A stretch of 64,000 nt of DNA from Ancylostoma caninum. Lineage: Eukaryota > Nematoda > Chromadorea > Rhabditida > Ancylostomatidae. This document shows, piece by piece, positions 45,540-58,000 of the stretch. The translations under genes and the position numbers were made by a program. The stretch lies in assembly GCA_037903475.1 (NCBI GenBank), contig JBAJFG010000184.1, positions 186,001 through 250,000 of the forward strand, written 5' to 3'. Under the pieces are notes generated by a model that saw only the letters and a program-made list of their open reading frames with translations, was not told the DNA's origin and made no database searches. Within the stretch, counting starts at the first letter, position 1. Each line of letters starts with the position of its first letter.

Positions 45540-48500
45540 GTAGGTGTTTTGTGTATCATATAGGAAGTTTAGAACTAGTTTGTTTACGTTGATTAGATAC
45601 CTATTCTTCTTACTCATTCCAGTTACCTGCACTCATTCTTTCTTGAAAATCTTCACCTACTTCAGGGACAGCAGGCTTTCGTCATAGCGCTGCTCTGCTG
45701 CCATTTGTGGTTTTTAGGATGGGATATCTTGCTGGTCTACGAGCAAGGTAATATCTGTGTATAGTCTATCCGAAACGACGAGTCCCCTCAGCCAGCGGGA
45801 ACCTCGTGGCGGCGGGACTGCGGCGCGGCCGTCTTGACAGCGTACATCGAATTGATCAGCTCTTGAGATCAACGCCGCCAAGTTCACCATTGTTTTGGTT
45901 TCTTTCTTGAATATATCAGCATGTATCAGGTCATTGCTCATCTGAAGCTATTTTGCACGTTTCTTTCTCATTTGGATGTGTTTTTTCGTTCTTTTTCCGT
46001 GGAAACTACAAATAGAAAAGAAACGTTCAAGAAGGCCTCAGACAAGCAACGACCTGGTACAGTCTTTCCGAAACGACGAGTCCGCCCACGCACGCGGGGA
46101 TCGAGAGGCGGCGCGGCTGGGACGGATGCTTTGGCTGCCACGTCGTCCACGTCACTGCCAAATCATTGGTCAATACCATGAAGATAACGATGAAACGTGA
46201 TACGCAGATCAGGGATGATGACGTGAAGCGCTGTCAAACGTGGCAGCTTCTCGATCCCCGCGTGCGTGGGCGGACTCGTCGTTTCGGATGTACTGTATAT
46301 GACGGTATATTTAAGAAAGAAACCACAACAGTGGATAAAAACAAAGAAAACCCACCATTTTGCCAATTAAGCGTGGCGGCGCTCATCTCAACAGGTGATC
46401 AATTCGAGGTATGCTGCCAGAACGGCTACGCCGCAGTCGCGCTGCCACGAGGTTTCCCGCCGGCTGAAGGACTCGTCGTTTCGGATAGACTGTATATGGC
46501 ACATATGACGGAGTAAATATCGGTGTAATTGCGGACCCAGTACAAAGGCTACGTGCGAGCCGCTAAAAATGCGTAGTCTGTCCGAAACGACGAGTCCGTC
46601 CATGCAGGCGGGGATTGAGAGGCGGCGCGGCTGGAACGGATGATGTTGGCTGCCACGTCGTCCACGTCACAGTCAAATCATTGGCGAATACCATGAAGAT
46701 AACGATGAGACGTGATACGCAGATTAGAGATGATGACGTGGAGTGCTGGCAAACGTGGCCGCTTCTGGATCGCGCGTGCGTGGGCGGACTTGTCCTTTCG
46801 GACAGACTATAGCCTTTCAACTGAGAATTCGATGTATTGTAATGGATCAGCTCGCGCGCGTATTGCAACGCGATGTTTACTCCAGGGTGGATGTCCTGTA
46901 GCGTGTTCATGTGAACGATGCACTCCACGTACCGGCCAGCACCACGGCTACGTTCTCAGTAGAGCGAGGAGAAACGTCTACCACGTTCGTTTTCATTGAT
47001 CCAAGTAGCTGATAAGCCTATCACCTTGCTCCAGCTTAACCACGTGTCTCATTGGTACGTGGAGTACATCGCCTAAATGAAGAGACTGTGTGCGGTACCA
47101 GCATGATGATACGGCAGTGTATACATTTATGGCGCTATAAGTAGCGCTGTAAGCATAGGTGAAATATAGTATGGTACTCCACCCATCTTCACTTTTTTTG
47201 CCGAGGTAGAAGGAGAACCATCACCTTTTAGGGGGGGGGGGGGAGGGGTGGGGAGACGAAGCCGATCCTTCTCGCTAAAAGATGAAGCTTAGCATGGAGG
47301 TAAGATTGCGAACAATGAAGAGGATTGCAGAGACGTGTACAGGCATGTCAGCTGATGTTATGGAGTGGGTCAGATTTTAGCTCTGGACAAACAACTTTTC
47401 GTCAGTCGCACTTTTTAGCTTTCAACTGAATAAATAGAGAAATGAGCGGTTGTCTTCGTATTCAGCTCGCGATTCTGCGACGACTCATATATAGAAGTGC
47501 CAGGTCTCATCTCCCTGAAGGCTGGAAAACAAGGACGGAAATTTCAGGAAAATAGGTGTCAGGTGCGCGGCGCAGTCCGCCGCGCGCCAGGTATTGTTTT
47601 TTTTTTCCAAAATGCGCGGTTGTCTGGTATGAGAACTAGGTTCCCTCTATCTAGTCATATGCAGATCGTGTAATTTCTTTGTGAACTGCGTCTTGCCAGT
47701 TCGTGCAAACATCGCCTATTTTAGATTTCCTTCTGCGCACTGTCTCGCCTGGGCCTTGGAGCATGCCCGTTATGAGACACTCCACGGCCGGTCGGCAGGG
47801 CTTCTGACTCAAAACGGTGCTCCGACTCCTATACCGATCGTCGCAGAATTGTATAGTCTGTCCGAAACGACGAGTCCGCCCACGCACGCCGGGGATCGAG
47901 GGGCGGCGCGGCTGGGATGTATACTGTTAGCTGCCAAGTCGAACACTTCACAGCCAAATCATTGGTGGATATCATGAAGATAACGATGAAAAGTGATACG
48001 CAGATTCGAGGCGATGACGTGGAGCACTGGCAAGCGTGGCAGCCTCTGGATCCCCGCGTGCGTGGGCGGACTCGTCGTTCCGGACAGACTATACCATGAA
48101 TACATAGACTTTGAAAAATGGGCCAGTCGAGAGAAATTGGTAGGAAGAAGTAGCAATCGATAAAGGGTGTGTTATATGTACATGGAACTCCAAACGGACG
48201 CAGACAAGAGTCGGGACCGCGGCGCGGCTCTCTTGGGCAGAGACGCAGGTGCTCTGCATGGTGAGTGCCTATGTGTTTGCCCAAGAGAGCCGCGCCGCGT
48301 TCCTGACCCTTGTCTATGTACGTTTGGAGTTTCCTATATATGGTTGTACCAGTCTGGCCGTCCGGCTAACGCCGGACTTCCACACACCTATTGATGCTCG
48401 CTTCGCTCGCATACTCCACGTTGAAAGCAAACACAAAAGTGTAAATGAATTGATAAAATCTGTATCCTTCCACGCAGTTCTATCGCTCTCATGAGAAGCC

Positions 48501-51500
48501 CTTGATCCCATTGGTTGTAGCTTTCCCCCATACGACCGAAGTTATGCCCTCCCAAATGAGCGAAGTTAGTGGCCGCAAAGAATTGAGTGTAACCAATTCA
48601 GTGCAAATGTTACCTTGAAATGATTGGGGCTCAACTTGTTGCTGTGATAATTCAAGTGATAAGGGTCCACCAGTGTATATAAACGGAAAGGAAGGAGTGA
48701 CATTCAGACACAAACGGAATGTGAAGAGAACACGGATACGAAAGGAAATAATGTACATCTAGGTGATTTAGGTAGGAGGGTTCGCCGGAACAGGACAAGC
48801 GTACCCCTCATGCAGGAATGAGTGAAGTTTACAGAGTACAAGTTAGTGAAGGCTTTCCAGAATGGTTTGCACAGAAATAGTTCTAGTATTGCTCGAAAAG
48901 GGAAAGAAAGATCACACATTCAAAGCCGGAATGTTCGACATGTTCACAATCTCGACAATCTCACTCTAACATATCAGACAGCTGACATTTTAGAGTGAGA
49001 TTTGCATCGGCGCCCTGCTTTCGTGCTGGGACCAACGCTCAGCTCAACACTGATTATGCCTCGGTTTGGTTTTCGCTGAATGTTTTGGTAATCTCCCAAA
49101 ACAGTATGTTGCGCGATTGTCAGTGTTTTTCTCCATGGAATTCCCTTCAGAGCAACACCAAGAACGACAAATTTTATTAGAAATCCACTCCAAATTTCAG
49201 TCAATCTCACGCCTATCTCGTCAACAATTTTTCTCAACCCGCATTTGGCAACGACTCCTGAGCTTCATGTTTCGCAACGCTGCTCTATGTATAGGATCCG
49301 CAACTGCGCGTTCCATGTATTTCTGCCAACCCGTAGCAAAATGTGTGACTTTTTGTATCCTTTTGCCTTCTGGGGGTGCACCCCGGATCATCGTCGTAGT
49401 TGAAGGTTCTCCCCAAGGGCGCTACCGCAAGTGATGGTGGACTGAGACGCGTCTCAGGTTATCGCATCTATGTATAATAGTAGTCAAAAACCTGGACATA
49501 TTAATAGTACTCATTTTTCATTCAGAGAACTGAACCAGACTATTGGGCTGATGATAACCGCATCTCATAATCCAGCTATGGATAACGGAGTGAAGATTGT
49601 TGACCCGAAAGGCGAGATGCTTGCAACTGAATGGGAGGTATTTTTGCTAATTAACTCACCTGCTTCTCTTTGAGAAACTTACTGTCTTCCGTGATACTTC
49701 AGAAGTATGCATCGGAGTTGGTGAATGCAAGCGATGAACAACTGCCCACAGCTGTGCGAGCTCTGGAGGTTCAGGTGGAGTTTCATTGTTTGTTAGTCTA
49801 TTAGATTTTGGTGTGCAGTTGTAAATGGCTCTGTATCGTTATATCTAGCAAGCCCGCCATGTACGTATGGTCTATTAGCTTACGAAGTGCATCAGGTTGG
49901 ACTTCGTCTGCAGTTGTGACCACAGTGGAATCGGTCTATTTTTACACCTTTTCTGTAAGTTTTGATACGAATGTGGTGTGATTCCTTCCATTTTGATGTT
50001 TCGCTACTCTCTGCGATCGAACCAGTCGATCGGCCGGCTGATACCGCTGCGGTTGTAATTGCAGACAAAGTCCACCGTGGTGCACTTGCTGAGCTATCTA
50101 CAGGCCATTCATAGGGGATTCGGTATGCCACTTATCGGAGACATGTGCTCCATGTACTCCCACATCATTTCCGGAACCCCTTTCTAACATGTGAAGCAAT
50201 TAAAAATCACTGCGACTAACAAGCTTGAACATGCACTACTTGCCAAAGGCCTCTCTAATCTCTTTACGTAAAAATGCACCAGTACTGACTCATTTCTGAA
50301 TCGCTTGTAACAGACTGTACTATACGTACTATACATGTGACCGAAAAAAAACCAAATGATTTTGTTACATAAGTTAACAATTTAGGGGATTTGAATATCC
50401 AGATAGTCGAGAATAAGAAAATCCTAGAAGTCCTAGAGCTCTTCTTCTATCATACAGCAATACATTGGTTTCGTAATGTTGGAGTATTCGACTTCGAATA
50501 AATGGAAAATTCCAACATTGAAGACTAGTACTATGCTGTACGGAAGAGAACAAGAGCTTTAGGGCATTCTCGTTCTCGAATATCTGAATGTTCAAATTGC
50601 TTGCTCCCAAATTTGTTAATTAAAGTAACAAAATTATTCGGTTTGTATTCGGTCACATGTATAGTACCTACATGCTAGTGATGGGTGGAGACTAGACGGC
50701 ATATCTGGCTTTGCTCTGGACTGCCTTGGATTTTGAATGGAGCCTTCTTGGACATAGGCACGATACTGGTGAGGTAAGGGTCGAAAAAGTGAGGGTTGTC
50801 TGGGTCAACAAGGTGAAGGTTGTTCCTCAGCTACTCCGTTGAGGAAGTTGAGACAAGTCAGAAGAGTGAATTTTTCAGAGTACAAGACAGTGAAGACCCT
50901 TTCACAGATGCTTTGAACTGAAACAGTTTCAATATTGTACAGTACTTGTTACATCTGTTCTCGGCCAAGATTGTTAAGCAGATACTTTCATTCGTCAGTC
51001 CAAAAGGCCTACGTTTTGGCGATATCGCCTTCGTCAGAGCCTGAATAAGTCTCGTGTACAAAAGGCCTACCCTCTCAAACGCCTCATCCTTATACAGAAG
51101 TTATTCACTCAGTCAGTTACCCAAGAGCAAAGGCGGAACACAGGCTAGTCAGTGCTCACCTCGGCAGTCGACGATGTTTGTGCCACACAGACCGCTAATG
51201 GTGAGACTGTACTCCCAATGGTCTTTATATGTGCAGTATCTTAACAATACGCCTATAGATGAGAATCTGCACAGATTCTGATATAAGGCTAGCTCTTTCG
51301 GGTTGCAATGCACTCATCTTTTCTGTTCATTTTTGAGCATTTGGCGGCAATCCAGCAGGCTTTTGATGTTTTACGCGCTATGATCTCGTGCTCCAGCGAC
51401 AAGACCGTAACTCCAATTCGGACGAGAGAATTTTCATGGCATAATCTGTGATGTGCTCCCAGTGGTATAGAAGGTGTTGATTTATTAAGCCCATCTAGAT

Positions 51501-51959
51501 GTTCTTTAATGCGTGTACAAAGGGGTCGCCCTGTTTCTCCGACGTATTCGTCCCCGCATGACCGGCAAGTGATGAGGTAAACTACTCCAGACATCATAGA
51601 ATCACCATTTCTTCCGTATGGGCAAATAACGCATCCAGATGTTGTGCATATGCGGTCGTACGCGCGGTTGCGAACTAGTTGCCGTTTTAGGTTTGTGGGT
51701 GGTATATCCACAACCCTCACCATATCTTGCAGACCCGCCTTACGTAGATTTCGTCGTACCGCGCTACTCATTTCATCTGAGATGAAGGGAAGGCAGAACG
51801 GAATCTTTTCAGCGTTATCCTTTGGGTGGGCACTATGGTGAATTTCACGATGTGGAGAATTCGGTGAGCCAGGTCTACGGACCATCGGACCATTTTTGCT
51901 CCTGAGTACTCGATGTTACCCTTCTGGCTGTACGATACATCTGTATATACAAAAGTCAA

Positions 51960-52051
<92 letters not shown>

Positions 52052-55000
52052 TGTGTTTGTGTGTTTGTGTGTTTGTACGTTTGTATGTTACTTATAGAAA
52101 TCGCGGAGGGTGAACCGATTCGGACCAAATTTTGCATGCAGGTCCGTCAGGGGCCGGCGGAGGTTATAGGCTACTTTACACCTGGGCTTATCGATTGATT
52201 TATCGATTTTATTGATTTTTCGCCGTTTTTGCCCAGGGATTGGCGAGAACTGTCTTCTGGGGTTCCTCAATACGCTGAGTACGGATATGACAACCGTTTC
52301 GCACGAAATATTGATTTATTGATTTTACCGATTTTTTCCGTTTTCGCTCGGGGACGGACAAGGACGTGTCTTCTGGGGTTCCTCAATACGCTGAGTACGG
52401 ATATGACAACCGTTTCGCACGAAATATTGATTTATTGATTTTACCGATTTTTTCCATTTTCGCTCGGGGACGGACAAGGACGTGTCTTCTGGGGTTCCTC
52501 AATACGCTGAGTACGGATATGACAACAGTTTCGCACGAAATATTGATTTATTGATTTTACTGATTTTTTCCATTTTCGCTCGGGGACCGACAAGGACATG
52601 TCTTCTGGGGTTCCTCGATACGCTGAGTACGGATATGACAACCGTTTCGCACGAAATATTGATTTATTGATTTTACCGATTTTTTCCATTTTCGCTCGGG
52701 GACGGACAAAGACATGTCTTCTGGGATTCCTCAATACGCTGACTACGAATATGACAACCATTTTGCACGAAGTATTGATTTATTGATTTTATTGATTTTT
52801 GGCTCCTCCGCCCAATGGAGCGGTGAAGACATGTCTCCTGGGGTTCCTCGATACGCTGAGTATGAATATGAAAACCACTTTGTACGAATACATCGATTCA
52901 CTCGAATCGAACTTTGCTAACTTTTCGCCCACAAGTCGATGGGAAAGGGTCACCTGGGCTTCGCTAACATGCTGATCACCGAAATTGTGGAGATATTAAT
53001 GAATTTATCGGTGATAGTAATTGGCCTCAGCAGTGTGATGTACCCAAAACACCCAGCGAAGCCGGGTACGGCAGCTAGTGTTCCCTATAATAGACCTTTT
53101 CACTTGGGTGGGATGTGCAGACAGGTAGTGGATCAGGATGTTTTTACTGCTAGGCTCACAGTGCTTAAGCTACCACCTTGTCTTGTATTCCCCATGAGCC
53201 AAGTATATCTGCACATTAAGAAAAGCCAGCCAGTTGTCTTTGGGCTTCTCTCTAGTAAACTTGATGTGAGGGAACTGCTGGTTAAGAAGATCGAAGCATA
53301 TGTCCATCTCTGTCTGAGTCGGACATATTATGCAGCAATCGTCTATGTATCGACAGTATAAGATAGGTTTCCGCTCCAACAGTAGCTTTTCGACCTTGGA
53401 CATGGAAACGATGGCCAGAATTGGTGCCAGTCTTTGTCCCACAGCGAGGCCTCGAATCTGCTTATAGTAGTAGCCAGCCCACCGGAACATGGAGCAGCTT
53501 AGGCATTCGCTTAGTACGGTCATTAGTAGTCTGACATCGAACCCGTGCATGCTAAGGGAAGATTGATATTCTGTAAGGAACTCAAACATAGCCTGTATTG
53601 CAGCCTCATTTGGAATGTTAGTGTAAAGGGAAGTGACATCGAAAGACTCTATGATGCACTCCTGTTCAAATCGTGCGTTCCGTAGTTGCTCAAGAAACAT
53701 GTTGGTGTTCGAAAGGTGCGCGGGGACATGTTTCAACAGTTGGACAAGAATGATGTTAAGCAACCACGAAATCCTATCCGTTGGCCACCCGTTCCACTAA
53801 TTAATACTAATTATAGGCCTGACATTGTAATCGTTAGGGTCGTTTGAGACGAGCCCTACAATGGGGGGTTTGTGAGTCTTGATCAGGGTATAGGGTACTG
53901 GGCAGACGGGTAAGTCAATCTTAAGACAGGTGATCGTGTGTTTGGGTAATCCTGCAGCTTTTGCTGTTCTAACCCATACCCTATTTAGCCGGCGGTATTG
54001 TTTTTGGAACTCAGCGGCAGATGATGGCACATATGTTTTATCATCTCCAAGGTGGTGCTTTGTTATTGCCATGTCTAGTTCACGTGATATAACGACAAAC
54101 TCCCCTCCTTTGTCAGTTGTAGAAATCTTTATTTTTCCTGTAGCGCAAAGTTCCCGTATTTCGCGTAAACCACGACGTTGTGCAATAAAAAGATTAGTGA
54201 GGGGTCGTTTTTCTGAATAATGTGTTAGTATTGAAAAAATTGATGTCGCAAATACACTAAACTTGGTGTCAACCGAAGAGTTTGGTTCTTGCGGTTTGAA
54301 TGCTAAGCTCGGGAATGGTATCGCAGGCAAGTTTTGTGTACCCTCGTTTGATCGGTTCTGTTCGTGCCCCTTCTCTTTTGCCTTACGTCGCACACGGTCA
54401 TGAACAAATTGGAGGTTAGCAACGATCTTGCGCGAGACCCACGGTCCGACTTGTTGAGATGGTGCAAGACTAGGCCCGAGATTCAAAGTTGAAAGTGTAT
54501 CCTCAGAGATGGATATACTGCCAGTGACAGATACGCGAGATGAGTTTGGCACATCGTAGGAGACAGTGGTGTTACCATTGAGGCTGTAATTGCCAGAGGC
54601 TACACTTTCCAGTATCTGTGATTTCCGATTTTGCCCCTGATTCACTAACCCCATGAACTTCTCCTGTAGTCTAGATTTAGCCTTAGAGCGGATATGGTCA
54701 CAGATGTACTTCGACTCACCCACGATTCTCTTCCAAAGGTGAAAAGGCACGAATCGTTCACAACATTTCTCCTTGTGCACACACTTGGACAACAGTGAGA
54801 ACATATGATCTTGTCTGGCTTTCATCGCAGTGCGGAGAAGCCGTTGTTCGATATCGCGAATTTGTCGACTTCCTTCGGAGAGGCCGCACATTTTGTGAAG
54901 TCGCTTTCTTCTTATGAAATTAGGAATGACTTCGTGATGTTGACAGTGGCGTAAAAAGTGGATGGTCTGTCTTTCTGAGACGATCTTCTGCCTCAGAGAT

Positions 55001-58000
55001 AGGACTTCTTTTTTCAGTTTCAATTTTTTTTCAGTTTTTTCAGTTTCAATATTGCTAAAAGAGGGAAAAGACGACCACACATTCAAAATGCTATATATTC
55101 AAAATGCTAAATATGCTCACAATCTTAACAATCTTACTCTAACATGTCAGACAGCTGACATGTTAGAGTGAGATTTGCACCGGCGCCTCGCTTGATAATG
55201 TTCCAATTTGATTTCCCAAATGTTTCGCTGATCTAACAAAACTTTATGTTGCACAGTTGTGTTTTCTCCATCGAATTTGCTGTAGAAAACTGCCAAGACC
55301 GACAATTTCTACCAAGAAAATCAAGTGTTGCGCAGTTGTGAACTACTGAACCATTGAGATTCCGAGTGGAATGATATATAATACTTGATAGTTCGTTTCA
55401 TGCTCGGCAGAAAAAAGCCCGCTTGAGACAAATGCCTCGTGTAGCTCAGGGGTTAGCGATAGAGCACGCAGTATGACAGGGCGCCCGATGCGAGAGTGAG
55501 ACGGTCGGGACATCTATCTCAAGCAAATGAACTAAAACAACTAGTATTTTATATCATTCTGCTCAGAATTTCATGCTGAGTTCAGCTGACAATGACACAA
55601 CTTTCACTTCTCTTAAATAACGATGTCATTGCTTTTACGCTTCAAAAGATTTTACGGTTATTCTTGGCTGCATTTCTGTTACTCCAATGCCATCTAGTGT
55701 GACGTCGCATTGTTATTCCGTCTGACAACTGCGCAAACTTAGTTTTTTTTTTTGAATTGAAGATGATATTCCAGGCCAAAGCTCAGATTTCATGCTTATA
55801 TTCTCAACAGCTTTTCTCAACCCGTATTCGCCGGCGACTCTTGAGCTGCGTGGTATAGCAGCTGACGGGGTTCTCGTTCTCACTTTTGGAAAAGTGCAGA
55901 GTTGAAATACGTAAACCCAATAGATGAACGTCTTAGTGTGGGTGATGTGTAGCCGACGTAGATAGCCAAACATGTTTGTTTGATGGATCTTTTGCTGTTC
56001 TAGTGATTCTTCATGTATTCTAGCAGCTTCAACATTATAGAGAGTAGGCAAATGAAATGTAGGCAGTGTTGCAATGGAATGTTTTATTAACTTTTCACAT
56101 TACTGGATCGTAGTATAGTAGTAGCTTCTTACTGGAGATAGAATATACTAAGTAGAATAAGTCGATACGAATCGCATTATGTAGAATCAAAAGCAACCGT
56201 CAAATTAAATTTCCTGGTCATTGCCTAAATTTCCTAGTACTATAATCTGAAAATTTTACAGGTTTATTGCTTCTTTATTAGGAGAGAATGCTGCTTCGTC
56301 AGCCGTATACAAAACTGAGGAATAACTGAGTGAACTAACTAGCTCACATCACCCTATTCCAATAGGTGTATCAGGTTGTACCACAATAAATGGCCGCAAC
56401 CCAGCAATGAATTTTTGGAAGTTCATAAATCCATTAATTTAGAAGCTAGATAGACAACCAAATTATTATGAAGGGCATGACCTGCTGAGTGCTCCTCAAT
56501 TTCTATTTTCTGTAGTTTCTGCAGACGACATTGTACGATGAGGCAAAACATGGTTTTTTGCTCGCCTAATTTTAGACTATTTTTCTGTGCGGAACGGAGA
56601 CCGGATTTGATGATAGCTCTGCATTTGGTGAGGTAGTCGTGTTATAAAGACACAGAAGCTGGGACTAAAAAAGTCAGGTACGAAAGCATAGTTCTAGAGG
56701 CGGACCGACTATTCTGAAACAGTTTATAACACTGTTAGCTGTTAGGTTGAGCGCAACTAAATCACTGGTCGCTCTTCCTTCTTCGCAAAAGAACATCATA
56801 AAAAATGGGCAAAGTGGATTTTGAACAAAAGCATCGCTGGTCAGTGCTTAACTTGCGGCACCGTCTACTTCAATCTCTCTAATAAACACTGCTACGAAAT
56901 TTTCCGGCAAAGTGGGCCTATTTTACTGATGAATGCGGACACTGCTTAATCAAACGGAGTTTTCTTTAGTTTGTATCGCTGTGGGAGATCTGGATATGTT
57001 CAAAAAACCTCGACATATCAGAAAAAGGTAACTTTTCCTGATAGATGAAGTACTGCTCGACGTGCTCGACAGTAGCTAGACCGGGCCGAAAGTTGAATTT
57101 ACTACACGCCTCGCCTGATGCCATTTGGGCTCACCAAAACTGAGGCATTTCCGACCGAATCTCGGCTTCGAGATTCGGTCGGAAATGCCTCAGTTTTGGT
57201 GAGCCAAAGAAGTGCATGTCCACTGGCGGGGCGGGAAAATCCACACAGGTTCACATCCTGCCAGGAAAAGTTTTACTGAGTGAGGCGTTGGATCTCTCCT
57301 TGTAATGCTGTGTTGGCCAGACCTTTGCCCAATAGAATATCCTTCTGAACTTGCACTAATCCACCTTTCGTCTAGAAAATTCATGTGAATCAATCTGTAT
57401 TGAAAATTGGCCTTTCGCACTCCGTCGACTAATATGATTCAGGCTTTCTTCCTTACATAAGTTTTACTGTGTCGCAAAAATCTGCAGGAAATGCTGATTA
57501 TAATATTTTCCATTGCTAAGAGAAATCTCAAGTTTGGGCTGTTACGCATCTTGGAATGCACATCTCTGTTGTGTCCCGCCTGTCTCCGGGCACACAAGTC
57601 TTTTCTGTGTCTCTCTAGGGTCTCTCTCTAACGACCCCCTTCCAGCCCTCCCTTACTTGCGAGGGACTAATCGATACTTTTCCTGTATCGAACACCAGAA
57701 TACTAGAGATTTATTAGTAACCCCAAATACAGTATTAGCGGGGGCGGCTGCGGCTATCTGGCTGACTCCTAGCTGAACACACCTAAGGCCCCAAACCATG
57801 GCCTTATATACAGCTCCTTGTTTCCCGCCATCGCCTTAACGTGCGATCAATCCGGACGGGAGATCTCCACGCCACCTAGGGAGATCATCGGTCTCCTGCC
57901 TGCCGATAACAGAGTCCCTCCTGGCAACAAGCCATCAGCCACAACAATCTTCAATATTTTTGGGGACAACTTAGTAGATTCCATCGCCTATATGAAGCTA

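Larger units (their letters stand above)
50938..55040 (-). mobile_element. Penelope-like retroelement with GIY-YIG, in PGM3 intron 4
   Basis: A 14-bp direct repeat cagtttcaatattg at 50924-50937 and 55041-55054 bounds it, taken as a target duplication. Without the nested Helitron it is 2964 bp. Gene order on the minus strand is N-terminal domain, reverse transcriptase, linker with CxxC, GIY-YIG nuclease, the layout of canonical Penelope-like elements. These elements prime cDNA at a nick made by their nuclease. It is antisense to PGM3. Lesions are few: two in-frame TAG codons and the Helitron. Confidence 0.85.

Noticed and set aside
51916..52137. A histidine-threonine repeat protein
   Set aside because: It is the reverse translation of the GT microsatellite in the Helitron.
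52229..52920. A series of about 62-codon plus-strand frames spaced 116 bp apart
   Set aside because: They are translations of the Helitron minisatellite units, with identical text in each unit and no independent start context.
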